From Favolaschia claudopus (taxonomy: Eukaryota > Basidiomycota > Agaricomycetes > Agaricales > Mycenaceae): a stretch of DNA of 64,000 nucleotides. Positions 44,141 through 54,909 of this stretch are shown here, in pieces. The stretch lies in the NCBI GenBank assembly GCA_037176885.1, contig JAWWNJ010000022.1, positions 1,116,001 to 1,180,000 on the forward strand, read 5' to 3'. The notes beneath the pieces are model-generated. The model worked only from the letters and a program-made list of their open reading frames with translations. It was not told the DNA's origin and searched no databases. The position numbers and the translations under genes were made by a program. Every line of letters starts with the position of its first letter. Position 1 is the stretch's first letter.

Positions 44141-44921
44141 GTTGAATTCGGAGGAGGGAATGGGAGGGTGGATAGAGTGGGTGGTCGAAATTCGAACATA
44201 TGTGTAAGTACAAATCCGTCTGAAAGTTGCTTACGCTGGTTCCAGATTCAATTCCCTTCACAATCGTCACATTTCCCCGACCGCCGATATACGCAATCAG
44301 AAAGTGGAGATAAGGGAGTCAGAAACAGAATGGAAGAATAGCATACTTGGATCTGGTTGTCATTCGAATAGATCTGAAATCGTCAATTGTGAACTTGAAC
44401 AATCGGTTTGTTTGAGCAGCTCTCATGCTTACCCCGAACGCTTCCAGTTTGCACGCGGAACTGAGAGTGGATTCAAGCAGCTCGATTTGTTGCCGTCCGA
44501 GTCGCGCCAACCTGTTTTTCATCGGCTATTCCTAGAATTCATACGGCTATTAATTGTTTCAACTTCAACGACGATCAGAACACCATTGAATATCAATCTA
44601 CCATGCGCTCTCATCCTTGGCAGGCGCTGAAACCGCCCTACGCGGAAGCGGGGATGTTGGGAAGGTGAATAAACGGTGACCCACCTAAATTTGATGTAGA
44701 TTTGAACCCATTTCGGGATATCTAACGTCATCCAGGATCTACGTTCTTTTGATCGAGATTGACAGATGCCAGATCGATAGCTTTCCGGTTCCGCGGAACG
44801 AAGACTAACGAAGCCCAACCGTTTGCGGTGCCGTTCAGACAGGTTCAGACTGGTTTGCTCAGTGTTCAATTGGTTCATTTCCAACTAAATTATGTAAGTA
44901 AAACGGCACTTCGTAAGTATT
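44141..44921. other. intergenic, P450 upstream region
   Basis: About 780 bp between the P450 start and the stop of the MFS gene, both minus strand. It presumably contains the P450 promoter. Frames here are short and unrecognisable. Confidence 0.3.
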
Positions 44922-46896
44922 CTATTCCGTATCTTTTTCCACATCTTTCTCGGGCTCCGCCTCCTGCGTACTGGTACGAGTCTCGGCAGTCTCGATAACA
45001 GCTACCGAGGGTTCGGGCTCGCGTTTGCGCCGAAGATCGAATCCGCCCTCCCATCCGACCCATGTGTAACGCGAAACATTGGGCCCGCGAAGAAGCAGCG
45101 CAAGGAGCTCAATGCCCGCAAAGACCACACGAATGCCAGAGCTGAGTTTATATCCGCCCTCAACGTATAGTTTGGTGCCGACTGCTGTGCCCATGACTTG
45201 ACCCTGTAGATCGAATGATTGAGTATAGAAAAAGAGAGAAACCGGGCAGGATGGTGAACTTACAAGGAAAATCTATGATGGAATATGAGCACTTTTAGCC
45301 GTGGATGGGATAGTAAAGCTCACAGATAACACTAGAAGCGTGTTGAGGCGCGCGCGCGCTTCAGGAGCGAGACTACGAAAAGTTAAATGTCTTGAGAATA
45401 ACCGATCGTAGTTGCCGCATACCCAAATATTGTCGTGGTAAGAGATACCTGAGTGGCCTGTGCACCGAGATCGAGGACTAAATTCAAATTAGCGAGAGAA
45501 TGAAGTGGCGCGTAAAATTCAGACGTACGGATGGCAGCAACAACAATGGCGCCGACATTTATGGGTCCGCCGAAAGTCTGAATTATCTGCGAAGCAAGGA
45601 CGAGAGATATCGCGACTAGGGAAGCCGTCCAAGGCACAAAGCCGTCGACAAGTCTCCCGATTATGGGCGACATTGCAATGCCGGCTATTCCCAAGAGCCC
45701 AAACAGTCCGATTACCAGGCTAAAATCATTTAAATCACGAAGAAAGATATATAGCAAAAGACTTACGTTGAGTAGTGGTACGGCGACCCATCCAAAAGGA
45801 ACGTCAAAGTGACCCAGAAACCAGCAAAAAGAGCAGCGCTACAGAAAAAGATGAGACAGCCTTGCACCAAGGCGGGTTCTGTGACGGCAAATTTGGCCAT
45901 GGTTTTCATGATCTGGAAGTACGACAAGTCGGCATTCTTCACGGGCACGTCTGGGGTGATCAAATAAAGCACAATGGCGAGCGCGAATTGGCCTGAATGA
46001 GGGATTTGTTAAGCTGCATGCATTGAAGATTGAAGGTGTCGTGCATACCTCCACATCCCATCCAGTAAATATCACGATAAGTGGTATATTGCGCTATTAT
46101 TCCAGAAAGAACCCGGGCGAGGAGAACTCCCGTTAGGAGACCGGAGAGCACTATGGCTATGAAGGTCGCGCGACGATTTGCAGGGGCGAGGTCGGCAGTA
46201 AGGGGAATCAAGACCTGAAATAAGAACAGTTCAACTAACGGAATGTAAATCGGTGTGAATGAACGCCTGCGCACTTGCGGAGTCACTGAGACGACGGCTG
46301 TGAAGAACGAGAGGACTTCGAAGGCGACGAGCGAGTGGGTGAGGGCCAGACCGATTGTGAGGGCGCCCGAAACAGAGATGAGCGTGAGGACGAGCTGTCT
46401 TCTGCGTAGAATGTCCCCCAGAGGGGAGAGCAGAAACAATCCGACGGCATATCTGAGGCGAGGTAAATCAAAACGCGATAATATTGCAACTAGACCGCGT
46501 ACCCTGCTTGCAAAAGGGTAGGGATACGTGAGACTTCGAGTTCATTGACGTTGAATTCACGAGTGAGATCGACTGAAGGAATACAAGTTAACTTGCGATG
46601 TCGCGTCGTCGAAGAATGGAATACCAAGTATAGGTTGGACGTAGTACAGGTTCATGCCTGCGGAAGTGAGCTTACAAGCGTTACCTGCAACGATTAGTGC
46701 ATACCAGCTACTGTATTTAGCACACATCTTCCAGAAACACGATGAGCTACGCACTGAAAGTGCTTGCGAAAGCAAAGGCAAGGACTTTTGCATATCCAAT
46801 GGATCCAGTGGCATCTACTCCTGGCTGGACGCGACACCAGGGCGGGATGGGCAAGAACCCGAAGTCGACTTTGCGCTGTTGGGGGGAGTCGGACAT
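44922..46896 (-). CDS. MFS transporter
   Basis: Major facilitator transporter with many short exons. The start exon MSDSPQQRKVDFGFLPIPPW precedes the first helices (SIGYAKVLAFAFASTFS, AGMNLYYVQPIL). Then LEVSRIPTLLQAG, YAVGLFLLSPLGDILRRRQL (motif A-like), VLTLISVSGALTIGLALTHS, LIPLTADLAPANRRATFIAI, FCSAALFAGFWVTLTFLLDG, LVIGLFGLLGIAGIAMSPII and a last cytoplasmic tail rich in Glu/Lys (EPEPSVAVIETAETRTS). The 'NLYYVQPILVDLTREFNV' start and 'PL.ADLAP' loop are typical of a fungal/bacterial drug-efflux-like MFS group. It lies upstream of, and on the same strand as, the P450 and would suit export of a product. About 12 helices are expected; splice edges are approximate. Confidence 0.85.
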
Positions 46897-47244
46897 TGGG
46901 GGGAGGACGCTCAGCTAGAACGCGACTTGGAAAACAACCAGACGCGTGCCAACAAACTGGAAGTCAAGGCCATTCTTCCGGTCCGAGTTTGAAGTCCGAG
47001 AACAGTGGAGGAAGGAAGGAAGACCGCCGGCCATTTCTTCACAACCCGAGGAGGTGAACGCAAGTGAACTGGTTAAGCGATTGGTAGCAACTGGTTTGGT
47101 GGTAGTTTGGTTCGGGAGAAAAGAGGTGTGACAGTCAGTGTCCGTCACGCGTACCTCCAAACTTGGACTTGACTTGAACTACCGCTTTGAGCTAATGCGC
47201 CGCTATGATTTATACTTTGTGGGTCTTCACTCAATCCAACGACC
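46897..47244. promoter_or_regulatory. divergent promoter, MFS and BLH1
   Basis: About 350 bp separating divergent starts. An AT-rich GATTTATACTTTG lies about 35 bp before the BLH1 ATG and could act as a TATA element. No repeat was seen. Confidence 0.4.
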
Positions 47245-49057
47245 ATGGGCGCCGCTCCTTCTAAGCAAACTACCCCCCTCATCCCCACTCGCCAACTCGC
47301 CTCTCTGTCTCTCAATGAGAAGCAGGGCTTGCTCAACCAAGACGATGTAGTCGCTCACCATCCTTCTCCGCTTGTCCTTCGTTCCAGCAACGGTGCTCTC
47401 ACCGATACCAACATCGCTGACTGGGAGGAAACTGCTTCGAATCCTACTCAGGCAGTCACCCGCGCCGTCCTTGCTCGCGCCGATGTCAGCGTTCTTCAAC
47501 GCCGCAAGGCCCACCGCGTCGACCAGCATATTTTCAACACCGTCATCGACTTCAAAACTGGCCCCATCGCCAACCAGAGGCAGAGCGGGCGCTGCTGGCT
47601 CTTTGCCGGAACCAACGTCTTGCGCTACAATGTTATGCGTAAGCTCAACCTCGCCGAGTTCCAGCTCTCTCAGGTCTGTTCGTTCTTCGTCTCTTGACCG
47701 GCTGTTGATTTTCTGCACTATCAGAACCACCTCTACTTCTACGACAAACTCGAGAAGGCCAACTACTACCTCGAGCTCACCATGGAAAACACAGATCTCC
47801 CGCTTTCCTCTCGGCTCCTCTCTCACCTTTCTGCCGACCTCGTCAGTGACGGTGGCCAGTTCGACATGATCGTCAACCTCGTCGAGCGCTACGGCCTCGT
47901 CCCTTTCGAGGTCTTCCCCGAGTCCTTCCACTCCGTTCTCTCCAAGGACGTCAACACCGTCGTCAAGAGCCGCATTCGCGAACACGCCATCATCCTCCGC
48001 AAGACCGCCAACGCACTCCGCGCTCAAGGTCTCGCAGAGAACAGCGTCGTCGCGGCTCTGCGTGCCAAGAAGGAACAGCTCATGGCTGAGACCTACCGCA
48101 TCCTCACTGCGATGCTCGGCGTACCCCTCGGCCCGAATGACAATTTCACTTGGAACTACAACGACAAGGATGGCAAGTACGGCGAGTGGAGCGGCACTCC
48201 GCTCGAGTTCTACAAGTGCTTCATTGGCACTAAGGTTTGTTTGAGTTGCATCCTTGGCGGTCCATTTCAATTGACCTCGACAACAGGCAGTGGACTCCAT
48301 CTCCCTTATCAATGACCCGCGCAACCCCTACGACCACGCCTACGTCGTCGAGGCTTTGGGTAATGTCTGGGGAGGCCGCCCCGTCGTTTGTATGTGCTTC
48401 TCATTGTCATCTTGACTACCAGCTAACCGCTACCAGACGCCAACACTGTCCCCGAGGTCCTCAAATCCATCGTCGTGAAAGCCATCAAAGCTGGCGAACC
48501 CGTTTTCTTTGGCTGCGACGTCATGAAGTACGAAGACCGCGACGACGGTCTCCTTGACTTGGATCTCTTCGAGTACGACGTACGTCCCCATCCCTTGACA
48601 TATCTACATCCCTTCAAACTGACCGCTGCATCACAGAACGCATTCGACACCAAAGCTACCCTAAACAAAGCCGAGCGCCTCGAAATCGGTGAATCGCTCA
48701 TGACCCATGCCATGGTCTTCACTGGCGTGCACCTCGACGAGGCCGGCAAAATTGTGCGCTTCAAGGTTGAGAACGCCTGGGGCACCGCTATTGGAAATAA
48801 GGGCTGGTTCACGATGACCGACGCGTGGTTCGATCAGTTAGTATCTCTCGTTCTTATTCATTTTTGTCTTGCTAACGCTGCGATTCTTAGATTCGTCTAC
48901 CAGATCGTCATTCCTAAGCGCTTTGTGCCGAAGAATTTGGTCGATGTATACGAGAATGGCGAACGTACTGTTCTTGATCCTTGGGATCCCATGTAAGTCT
49001 TCTCGTCTCGTTTGGCGAATGCTATGCTGAATCTGTTGGAGGGGTGCGCTTGCTTAA
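47245..49057 (+). CDS. BLH1: bleomycin hydrolase, cysteine aminopeptidase
   Basis: Papain-like C1B peptidase, a hexameric cytosolic aminopeptidase. It begins MGAAPSKQTTPLIPTRQ, whose Gly2-Ser6 pattern fits N-myristoylation. The catalytic Cys lies in NQRQSGRCWLFAGTN, the His in ESLMTHAMVFTGVH, and the Asn in VENAWGTAIGNKGW. Other family blocks are FDMIVNLVERYGLVPFEVFP, FTWNYNDKDGKYGEWSGTPL, DPRNPYDHAYVVEALGNVWG and AGEPVFFGCDVMKYEDRDDG. Six introns. The stop seen right after LDPWDP-M (48994-48996) overlaps a strong GTAAGT donor; splicing to GGAG at 49041 adds GALA and then TAA at 49055-49057. This restores the conserved DPMGALA end, the arm that reaches the active site in yeast Gal6. All catalytic residues are kept. 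Confidence 0.95.
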
Positions 49058-49293
49058 GTTTGAAGGAGTTTGTACGGTGCTCGGCCGATGGTACAGATTT
49101 TCCCATTCATAAATACTCCCACTTGAAATCGGTATTCGACTAAATATTGAATATTGAATATCATTTGTTTGCATTCTTTTCGTGGTGGTTTCTGGTCTTC
49201 GCAGCCCAGCCTCAGAAACTTTGAATGAATTCACTTGTGACGCTAAGTATTTCCAGGGATCAAATGTATTGGTACGAAAGATTACTTGAAAAA

Positions 49294-50869
49294 TCAGTAC
49301 TGAACTCCCCACACCGCACGAAACATTTTTCGCACATCACCAACAAGGAGCTCAGGCACCTCGTGTGCAGCGAAGTGCCCGCCAGCGTCATGCACACGCT
49401 CAAAGACCACATTGCCTGTGCGGCGGATCCAGCTGAAGACCGATATGAGTGCATCCCAGCGAAGACAAAATCAACTTACCTGCGTGGGAGGAGCAACATT
49501 TCGCCGGGAAAATACGACACACCCATCGGGATGCGTGGAAGCTGATCCCACTCCCATATCGCGGGGAGGAGGCGCCCGGAAGCGCTGGCTTCGTAGTAGA
49601 TGCGGAGCGATGCGGCTGGTCCAGCGCGAGAGAAAATATAAATCGATATCCAGGTGAGAACTTCGCATATGAGCATTCAGCGACAATTCAATTCCGAAGA
49701 TAAGAAAGAATCTACCTTCATCATCCTCCCATTTGTACCCATCACTCCAAGCTACGAGCTTTTCATATATCCACGCGAGTAGACCAACAGGTGAGTCTGC
49801 TAGCGCGTAGCCGAGCGTCTGCGGCTTCGTCGCTTGAATTTGAAAGTACGCCATGCCTGTGCGTTGGACCGTCAATGTGCGCTGCAGGGCAATGCGCTCC
49901 GTCGGGGAGAAAAGGAACAGGTAGAAGAGGGCGGGGAGCATGGAGAGCGAGGTGAAAAGGGTGATTGGGTTGAGTGAGAATTCGGGCGGGCGGACGCTGA
50001 AAAGGAGGGAGTAAGATAAGTTATGAGTCGATTTGGTAAGACTTGCACGGGAAAATTGGTGTGCCAGGCCTTAATATGCTTTCCGCCATACATCGCTGCC
50101 ATTTTTCGGGTTATCTGTTAAGATATAAACGAAGATATAGAACATATTGAAAGGAATGTACCAAGCCGCCCCAGTCGCCTCCTTGCGTCACTATACGTGG
50201 TATTAAGAAGCAAGATTCAATTGCATTCAGGTCGTCTTGCCGTATTCGTTGTACCCCAATGCGAGCATGACTTTATGGCAAACCTACTTGCGCATATGAA
50301 GGTTGTTCCGAGTCCTAGTATTCACAACTTACCTCAGCAAACTGCGAGATAGAAAAACCTTTCTTCTTCGGGGCTTCAGAGAATCCATATCCAGGCAAAC
50401 TGACGGCCACAACGTGAAAACTCTGCTGATCCAGCGGAGGTTTAGTGAGCATAGGGAGAATCTTGCGTGCTTCAATGAAGCTTCCCGGCCCTGCCCCGAG
50501 TTGAGTTAATGCTGGAAGTGGAAACAAGAAGAGAAAACAAGGTCAAGCACATCCATGAACGAATAGCAGCGGAATGGCGCCCTCTTGGTCGCTCTTCTTA
50601 TGCACATAATGCACATTCAGAGAGCCAAATCCCTCGACCTCCAAGTCCCTCGTGAACTGGGGCATTTCTGCATTGAGACGTGCCTCTTGTGTGCGCCAAT
50701 CGAAGCCCTCCCGCCAACGCGCGACAAGCCGGCGGATGTCTGTGAGTGGGGCGCCGTATGCCCAATTCACGTCGTCTAATTCGTCGGGGAGGTTGGCAAT
50801 CGCTAGTTTTTGTTGTAAGAGGTTGAGTTCATCGTCTGAAACGGACACTATGAATGGGTTCTCAGTCAT
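49294..50869 (-). CDS. epoxide hydrolase (EHN/alpha-beta hydrolase)
   Basis: Microsomal-type epoxide hydrolase. The N-terminal EHN domain reads MTENPFIVSVSDDELNLLQQ, LAIANLPDELDDVNWAYGAP, WREGFDWRTQEARLNAEMPQ, followed by the core IPLLFVHGCPGSFIEARKIL (oxyanion HGxPGS), SFHVVAVSLPGYGFSEAP, then the nucleophile elbow TQGGDWGG (Asp), a lid with RPPEFSLNPITLF and YFQIQATKPQTLGYALADSP, and the C-terminal GGHFAAHEVPELL with the catalytic His. The stop is 49294-49296 (...VWGVQY). Ring-opening of an epoxide to a diol is expected. Located 157 bp downstream of the aminotransferase gene on the same strand. The lid has a membrane-like stretch (LFTSLSMLPALFYLFLF). Several introns of about 50-60 nt. Confidence 0.9.
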
Positions 50870-51026
50870 GGATGATGGAGGAGTTGGAAGTTTGGCCGGC
50901 GGCCAACGAAGTTACAAGCATTTTTCAGGTTGTTTTTGGTATCGAAGCAAGTCGCGTGGAATAAGAATAGGGAAGGATACGGAATGGAAATTTGAAGGTT
51001 TTGAGTATGTGAAACAAGAAATATCT

Positions 51027-52641
51027 CTATGCGTACTCAACGACAAGCGCCTCGACGCTCTTCACGAAAATATCCACCATCTTCTCGACCTCCTCCTTTG
51101 TAACAATGTACGCAGGAGCAAACATGACATGATCACCCTCTGTCCCCTCGTAGTTCCATCCGCCCGCCATACCCATCACCACAAGGTTGTTCGCAAAACA
51201 CTGTGCCTCAATCAAGAAGCCGAGCTTCTTGCCAGCGAGCTTGGGCGCAAGCGGTCGTGCGTCAAACTCGATCGCCCAGAAAAGACCTTGGCCACGGATC
51301 TCGGCGACGTAGGGCGCGGCAGGAGAGGCGGGGTCTTCGAGGCGAGCACGAAGAAGTTGGCCGAGAAGCTCGCCCTGTGCGCGGCAGTTGGCCAGAAGGT
51401 CTTCTTCAACGATGATCTTCTGTACTTCGAGCGACGCAGCACAAGACAGGGGATGAGCCTGGAACGAATTGAATAACAGGCAGAATCATTTAAAGAAATA
51501 AACCAGACCTGGTATGTATAGCCATGTTGCCATACACCAGCCTTTGAGCGAAGCCCATTGGCTACCTCTTGAGAGATTAACACAGCGCCGATGGGAGTGT
51601 ATCCAGCACCGAGCCCCTTGGCCACAGCCTGAATGTCAGGCGTTATGCCATCACCAAATGATTCCCAAGCGTGTAAGGTACCCATACCTGCGCGCAAGTG
51701 AGTACGAAGCGGAGAAGAATTATTTCACTGAAACTTACGACCCATACCACACATCACTTCGTCCAAGATAAGAAGCGCGCCGTATTTTTCGCAAACTGAT
51801 TTCATGGCTTTGTAATAGCCTTTGGGAGGAATGACGACACCGGAGCTGGCGCCAGTTACAGTCTCCGCAACAACTAGTACGACGCAGTGAGATCAATGAA
51901 GATAGAGTATAAAATGTAAAGCATACAGGCAATGACTGAATCCGGGCCCAGCTCAATGAACTTGGCCTCAAGTTCAGCACGAAGGCGCTCCACAAAGTCC
52001 GCGTCGCTCTCGCCCTCGCGTTTGAAGCGTCGTGGGTACGGGGGCGAGACATGATGAAAGTGCGTCTGGTCGAGGATGGGGTGGTACGGCGCACGACGCG
52101 GACCATTGTAGGCGACGTTGAGTGTTCCCAGTGAGGCGCCGTGGTACGAAATCATCCGTCCAATGTAATTGACTCTTTGCGTCTGGCCAGTCTCCCAGTA
52201 GTATTGGCGCCCAGTCTTGATAGCTGCCTCCATCGCCTCGGAACCTGCCCCGCATATTGAGAGAGTCGCAGATATGATCTAGAAAGGGCGTACCTCCGGC
52301 GACAAAGCCACAGAGCGCGAAGGCACCTTTGCTACGATCGATAATGTTCTTCGCCAACTGCTCCGCAGGCTCAGTGGTAAATTGCGTGTGGAACGTGACT
52401 GGTAAAAATTGAGTCCTCCAGTCAGATTCAGTCAGAGTAGGTACTCACAATTGACTTTCTTTGACTGCTCGTGAATCGCAGCGATGACGCGCGGGTTACC
52501 GCTGCCAATGCATGCAACAGCGGCGCCACCGACACCGTCCATGATGCGGCGTCCGTCTTCGAGGTCAAAATAGATGCCCTCCGCATTGACGGCGAGTGGG
52601 GGAGTAACGGGGGTCTTGTGGAATACGCAGGAAGTCGCCAT
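51027..52641 (-). CDS. class III PLP-dependent aminotransferase
   Basis: Fold-type I aminotransferase (class III, ornithine/omega-amino type). The start MATSCVFHKTPVTPPLAVNA leads to IYFDLEDGRRIMDGVGGAAV, the PLP-phosphate region FVAGGSEAMEAAIK, GRMISYHGASLGTLNVAYN, VVAETVTGASSGVVIPPKGY, the cofactor Asp in YGALLILDEVMCGMGR, the Schiff-base Lys in PDIQAVAKGLGAGYTPIGAV, and the C-terminal domain with AHPLSCAASLEVQKIIVEED and AEIRGQGLFWAIEFDARP. It ends VEALVVEYA at 51027. All cofactor contacts are present. The amino donor cannot be told from sequence; similar fungal genes act on omega-amino or beta-amino substrates. Five or so introns. It precedes the epoxide hydrolase in the same direction. 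Confidence 0.92.
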
Positions 52642-53157
52642 GTTGAGAATTTTGGTGGACTAATGGCGAAATAGAGTGCTATATAATACTGGGGGGCTGA
52701 ATCAAGGCTGAATCGTGCCCAAACCCTCGCGTATACATTCAAATGGAGTTGTCGATTTCCGGGTATTTCGCGATTTAATGTCGAGAAGCCAGCTGTACGC
52801 GCTGGCCATATCGGTCTTGTGTGGTGGCTCGAAAGAAACGACAGTCACACATGGGAGTCACACATTGATGAACCGTCACCATCCCGTTCATCACACTGGT
52901 TCACCGACTCGAAGTCACATCAGAAAAGCTGCCAAGTATCACGAAACTCGCTAACTCGATGAACCTTGGTGACGACCTCCGCCGACCTAACAGTAACCCA
53001 TTTACTCCGTGAAGGCGGGTAATCTCGCCCCGATCTGCTACAATCAGTCGATGCCCATTTGATCCCACTGAGAACTTGAATCCTCTCAACTTGAACTGAA
53101 TTTCTCCGGGTCTCTCAGCAAAGTCCAACTTGTTTCTCAATTCCAGTGCCCTCCAGA
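52642..53157. promoter_or_regulatory. divergent intergenic region
   Basis: About 515 bp between the divergent aminotransferase and SLC35F6-like genes. Two AGTCACACAT/GTCACACATT motifs occur near 52844-52866. No gene recognised. Confidence 0.35.
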
Positions 53158-54738
53158 ATGCCCGTCCATGTATCCGTCTTCGTCGTCGGCCTCCTGACCA
53201 TTGTGGGTCTCTGGCTTCAACCAACAACTTCACAGAACTCATGTTTTGCGCTGCAGGGGTCCGCTATGTCCTTGTTGACCAAGTATCAAGTTCGACATTC
53301 TGCTCAATGGCTTTCGTTACCCCCAACTTTTTCTTCTTTCAGGATATGCAATGCGTTGAAAACTGCGACGATCCCGCGACCCGTGTCTCCTATGAGCAAC
53401 CTGTCCTACAAACTGTCTTCATGTTCTGTAAGTTGTGCGTCCTCTTCATTCCACACGCTCTAATACAGCCAAAAGGTGGCGAAATCCTGTGTAAACATTT
53501 GTTACTATTGTGCAATTGATCGCTAAAATTGCGAGCAGGTATTGTTCCTGCTGCCTATCTCATGCTTTCCAGAAAGTTGAACTCTCCACCAATTCAACTC
53601 CCCGCCGACGAAACTGACATCACGAAGCCGGCCCTCAAGAAGATCTCTATATTCTGGTTCCTTATCCCCTCATTTTGCGACATCTTTGCAACTACGGTAC
53701 ATCTCTTCAACCCAACGTCGAAAATAGAATCTTTTGCTGAAATCATTTTTAGCTCATGAACCTCGGACTCATGTTGACGCCGGTATCGGTGTTCCAAATG
53801 TCGCGCGGGTCTCTAGTTCTATTCACCGGGATCTTCGGGCGGCTTTTCCTCAAGCGAAAGCTCAAAATATACCAGTTGAGTTATTTGCATTCTTATTGTA
53901 CCCCAGATTTACTTCGTTACAGGTGGAGCGCTCTCGTCATTGCATTTGCGGGGGTTTGTCTTGTGGGACTTAGTACCAAATTGAAGAAGGCAAGTGTGCC
54001 TCAGTCCACAGATGCCCCACAATACCGTTCGGCCTTTCTCGGTAGGTCTTTTCCTTCTCTCCAAAGCCAACGTGCGCTTCATGAGTTTCTATTTTCAGGC
54101 TTCATTCTCATCGTTCTCGGCCAAATCTTCACCGCGACCCAATTTACATTTGAGGAGAACTTAATGACTAATGCAGGAATGGACACCGCCGTTGCCGTCG
54201 CATTGGAAGGTGTTTTCGGACTCCTCCTCATGGCCGTTAGCGTGCCCGTCGTACACCGCTTCACCAAACACGAGTTCTTCGACCTTTCCATCGGATGGGA
54301 GCAGACCGTACGCCACCCGAACATCCTGCTCGCGGCCATGGCGCTCTCCGTGACCATCGCGTGTTTTAATTATTTCGGGATGAGTATTACTCGTAGGGTC
54401 AACGCGACGACTCGCACGCTGACCGACGCGTGCCGCGCACTGGTTCAATGGGCCGTAAGCTTATGGCTTGGCTGGGAGGCGCTCTCCTGGGCTGCGTCGC
54501 CGTTGCAAATGACTGGTTACTTCTTCCTTTTGTAAGTCAATTTCCCCTCGTCATCTGTTCAACGGTTTCTCATCGTTGAAATTCTCACAGGTATGGAACG
54601 GTAAGGCTCAACACGCCAGCTGATATTTCTCAACTTACTTGATTTGTTTAGCTACTCTTTAGCTCTCTCGTACCTATTCCGTTTCGGAAGCCTGTGCGGT
54701 TGGATGCGACCCGTCTGGATGATGATGGAGAGGCGTAG
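53158..54738 (+). CDS. SLC35F6-like drug/metabolite-family transporter
   Basis: DMT-superfamily membrane protein similar to human SLC35F6. Rebuilt exons: MPVHVSVFVVGLLTI, GSAMSLLTKYQ, DMQCVENCDDPATRVSYEQP, GIVPAAYLMLSRKLNSPPIQ, IFWFLIPSFCDIFATTLMNL, GLMLTPVSVFQMSRGSLVLF, TGIFGRLFLKRKLKIYQ, WSALVIAFAGVCLVGLSTKL, GFILIVLGQIFTATQFTFEE, AVALEGVFGLLLMAVSVPVV, CFNYFGMSITRRVNATTRTL, a 10-nt microexon giving YGT, and a short cytoplasmic tail ending DDDGEA. The order of conserved blocks (FQMLRG-like, QxxxEE, FNFxGISVT-like, ATTR) matches the human protein. About ten helices, likely in an intracellular membrane; substrate unknown. Stop TAG at 54736-54738. Confidence 0.88.
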
Positions 54739-54909
54739 ACGCAGCATAGATTGTGTAGAGAAACATATATTCGTGAATTATCAAGCTCAACTTAGCCACC
54801 CTATTCAAGTGTATTGAATTTACGATTCTCACCTCAGAAAGATATGATGTTAGTGAGAACTCTGGTGGCAGAATAATGGGTTCGTTAAAATATGAAGCTT
54901 AAGATGAAG

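Noticed and set aside
47227..48324. 365-codon minus-strand frame opposite BLH1
   Set aside because: Shadow of a clearly identified gene, caused by its biased codon use.
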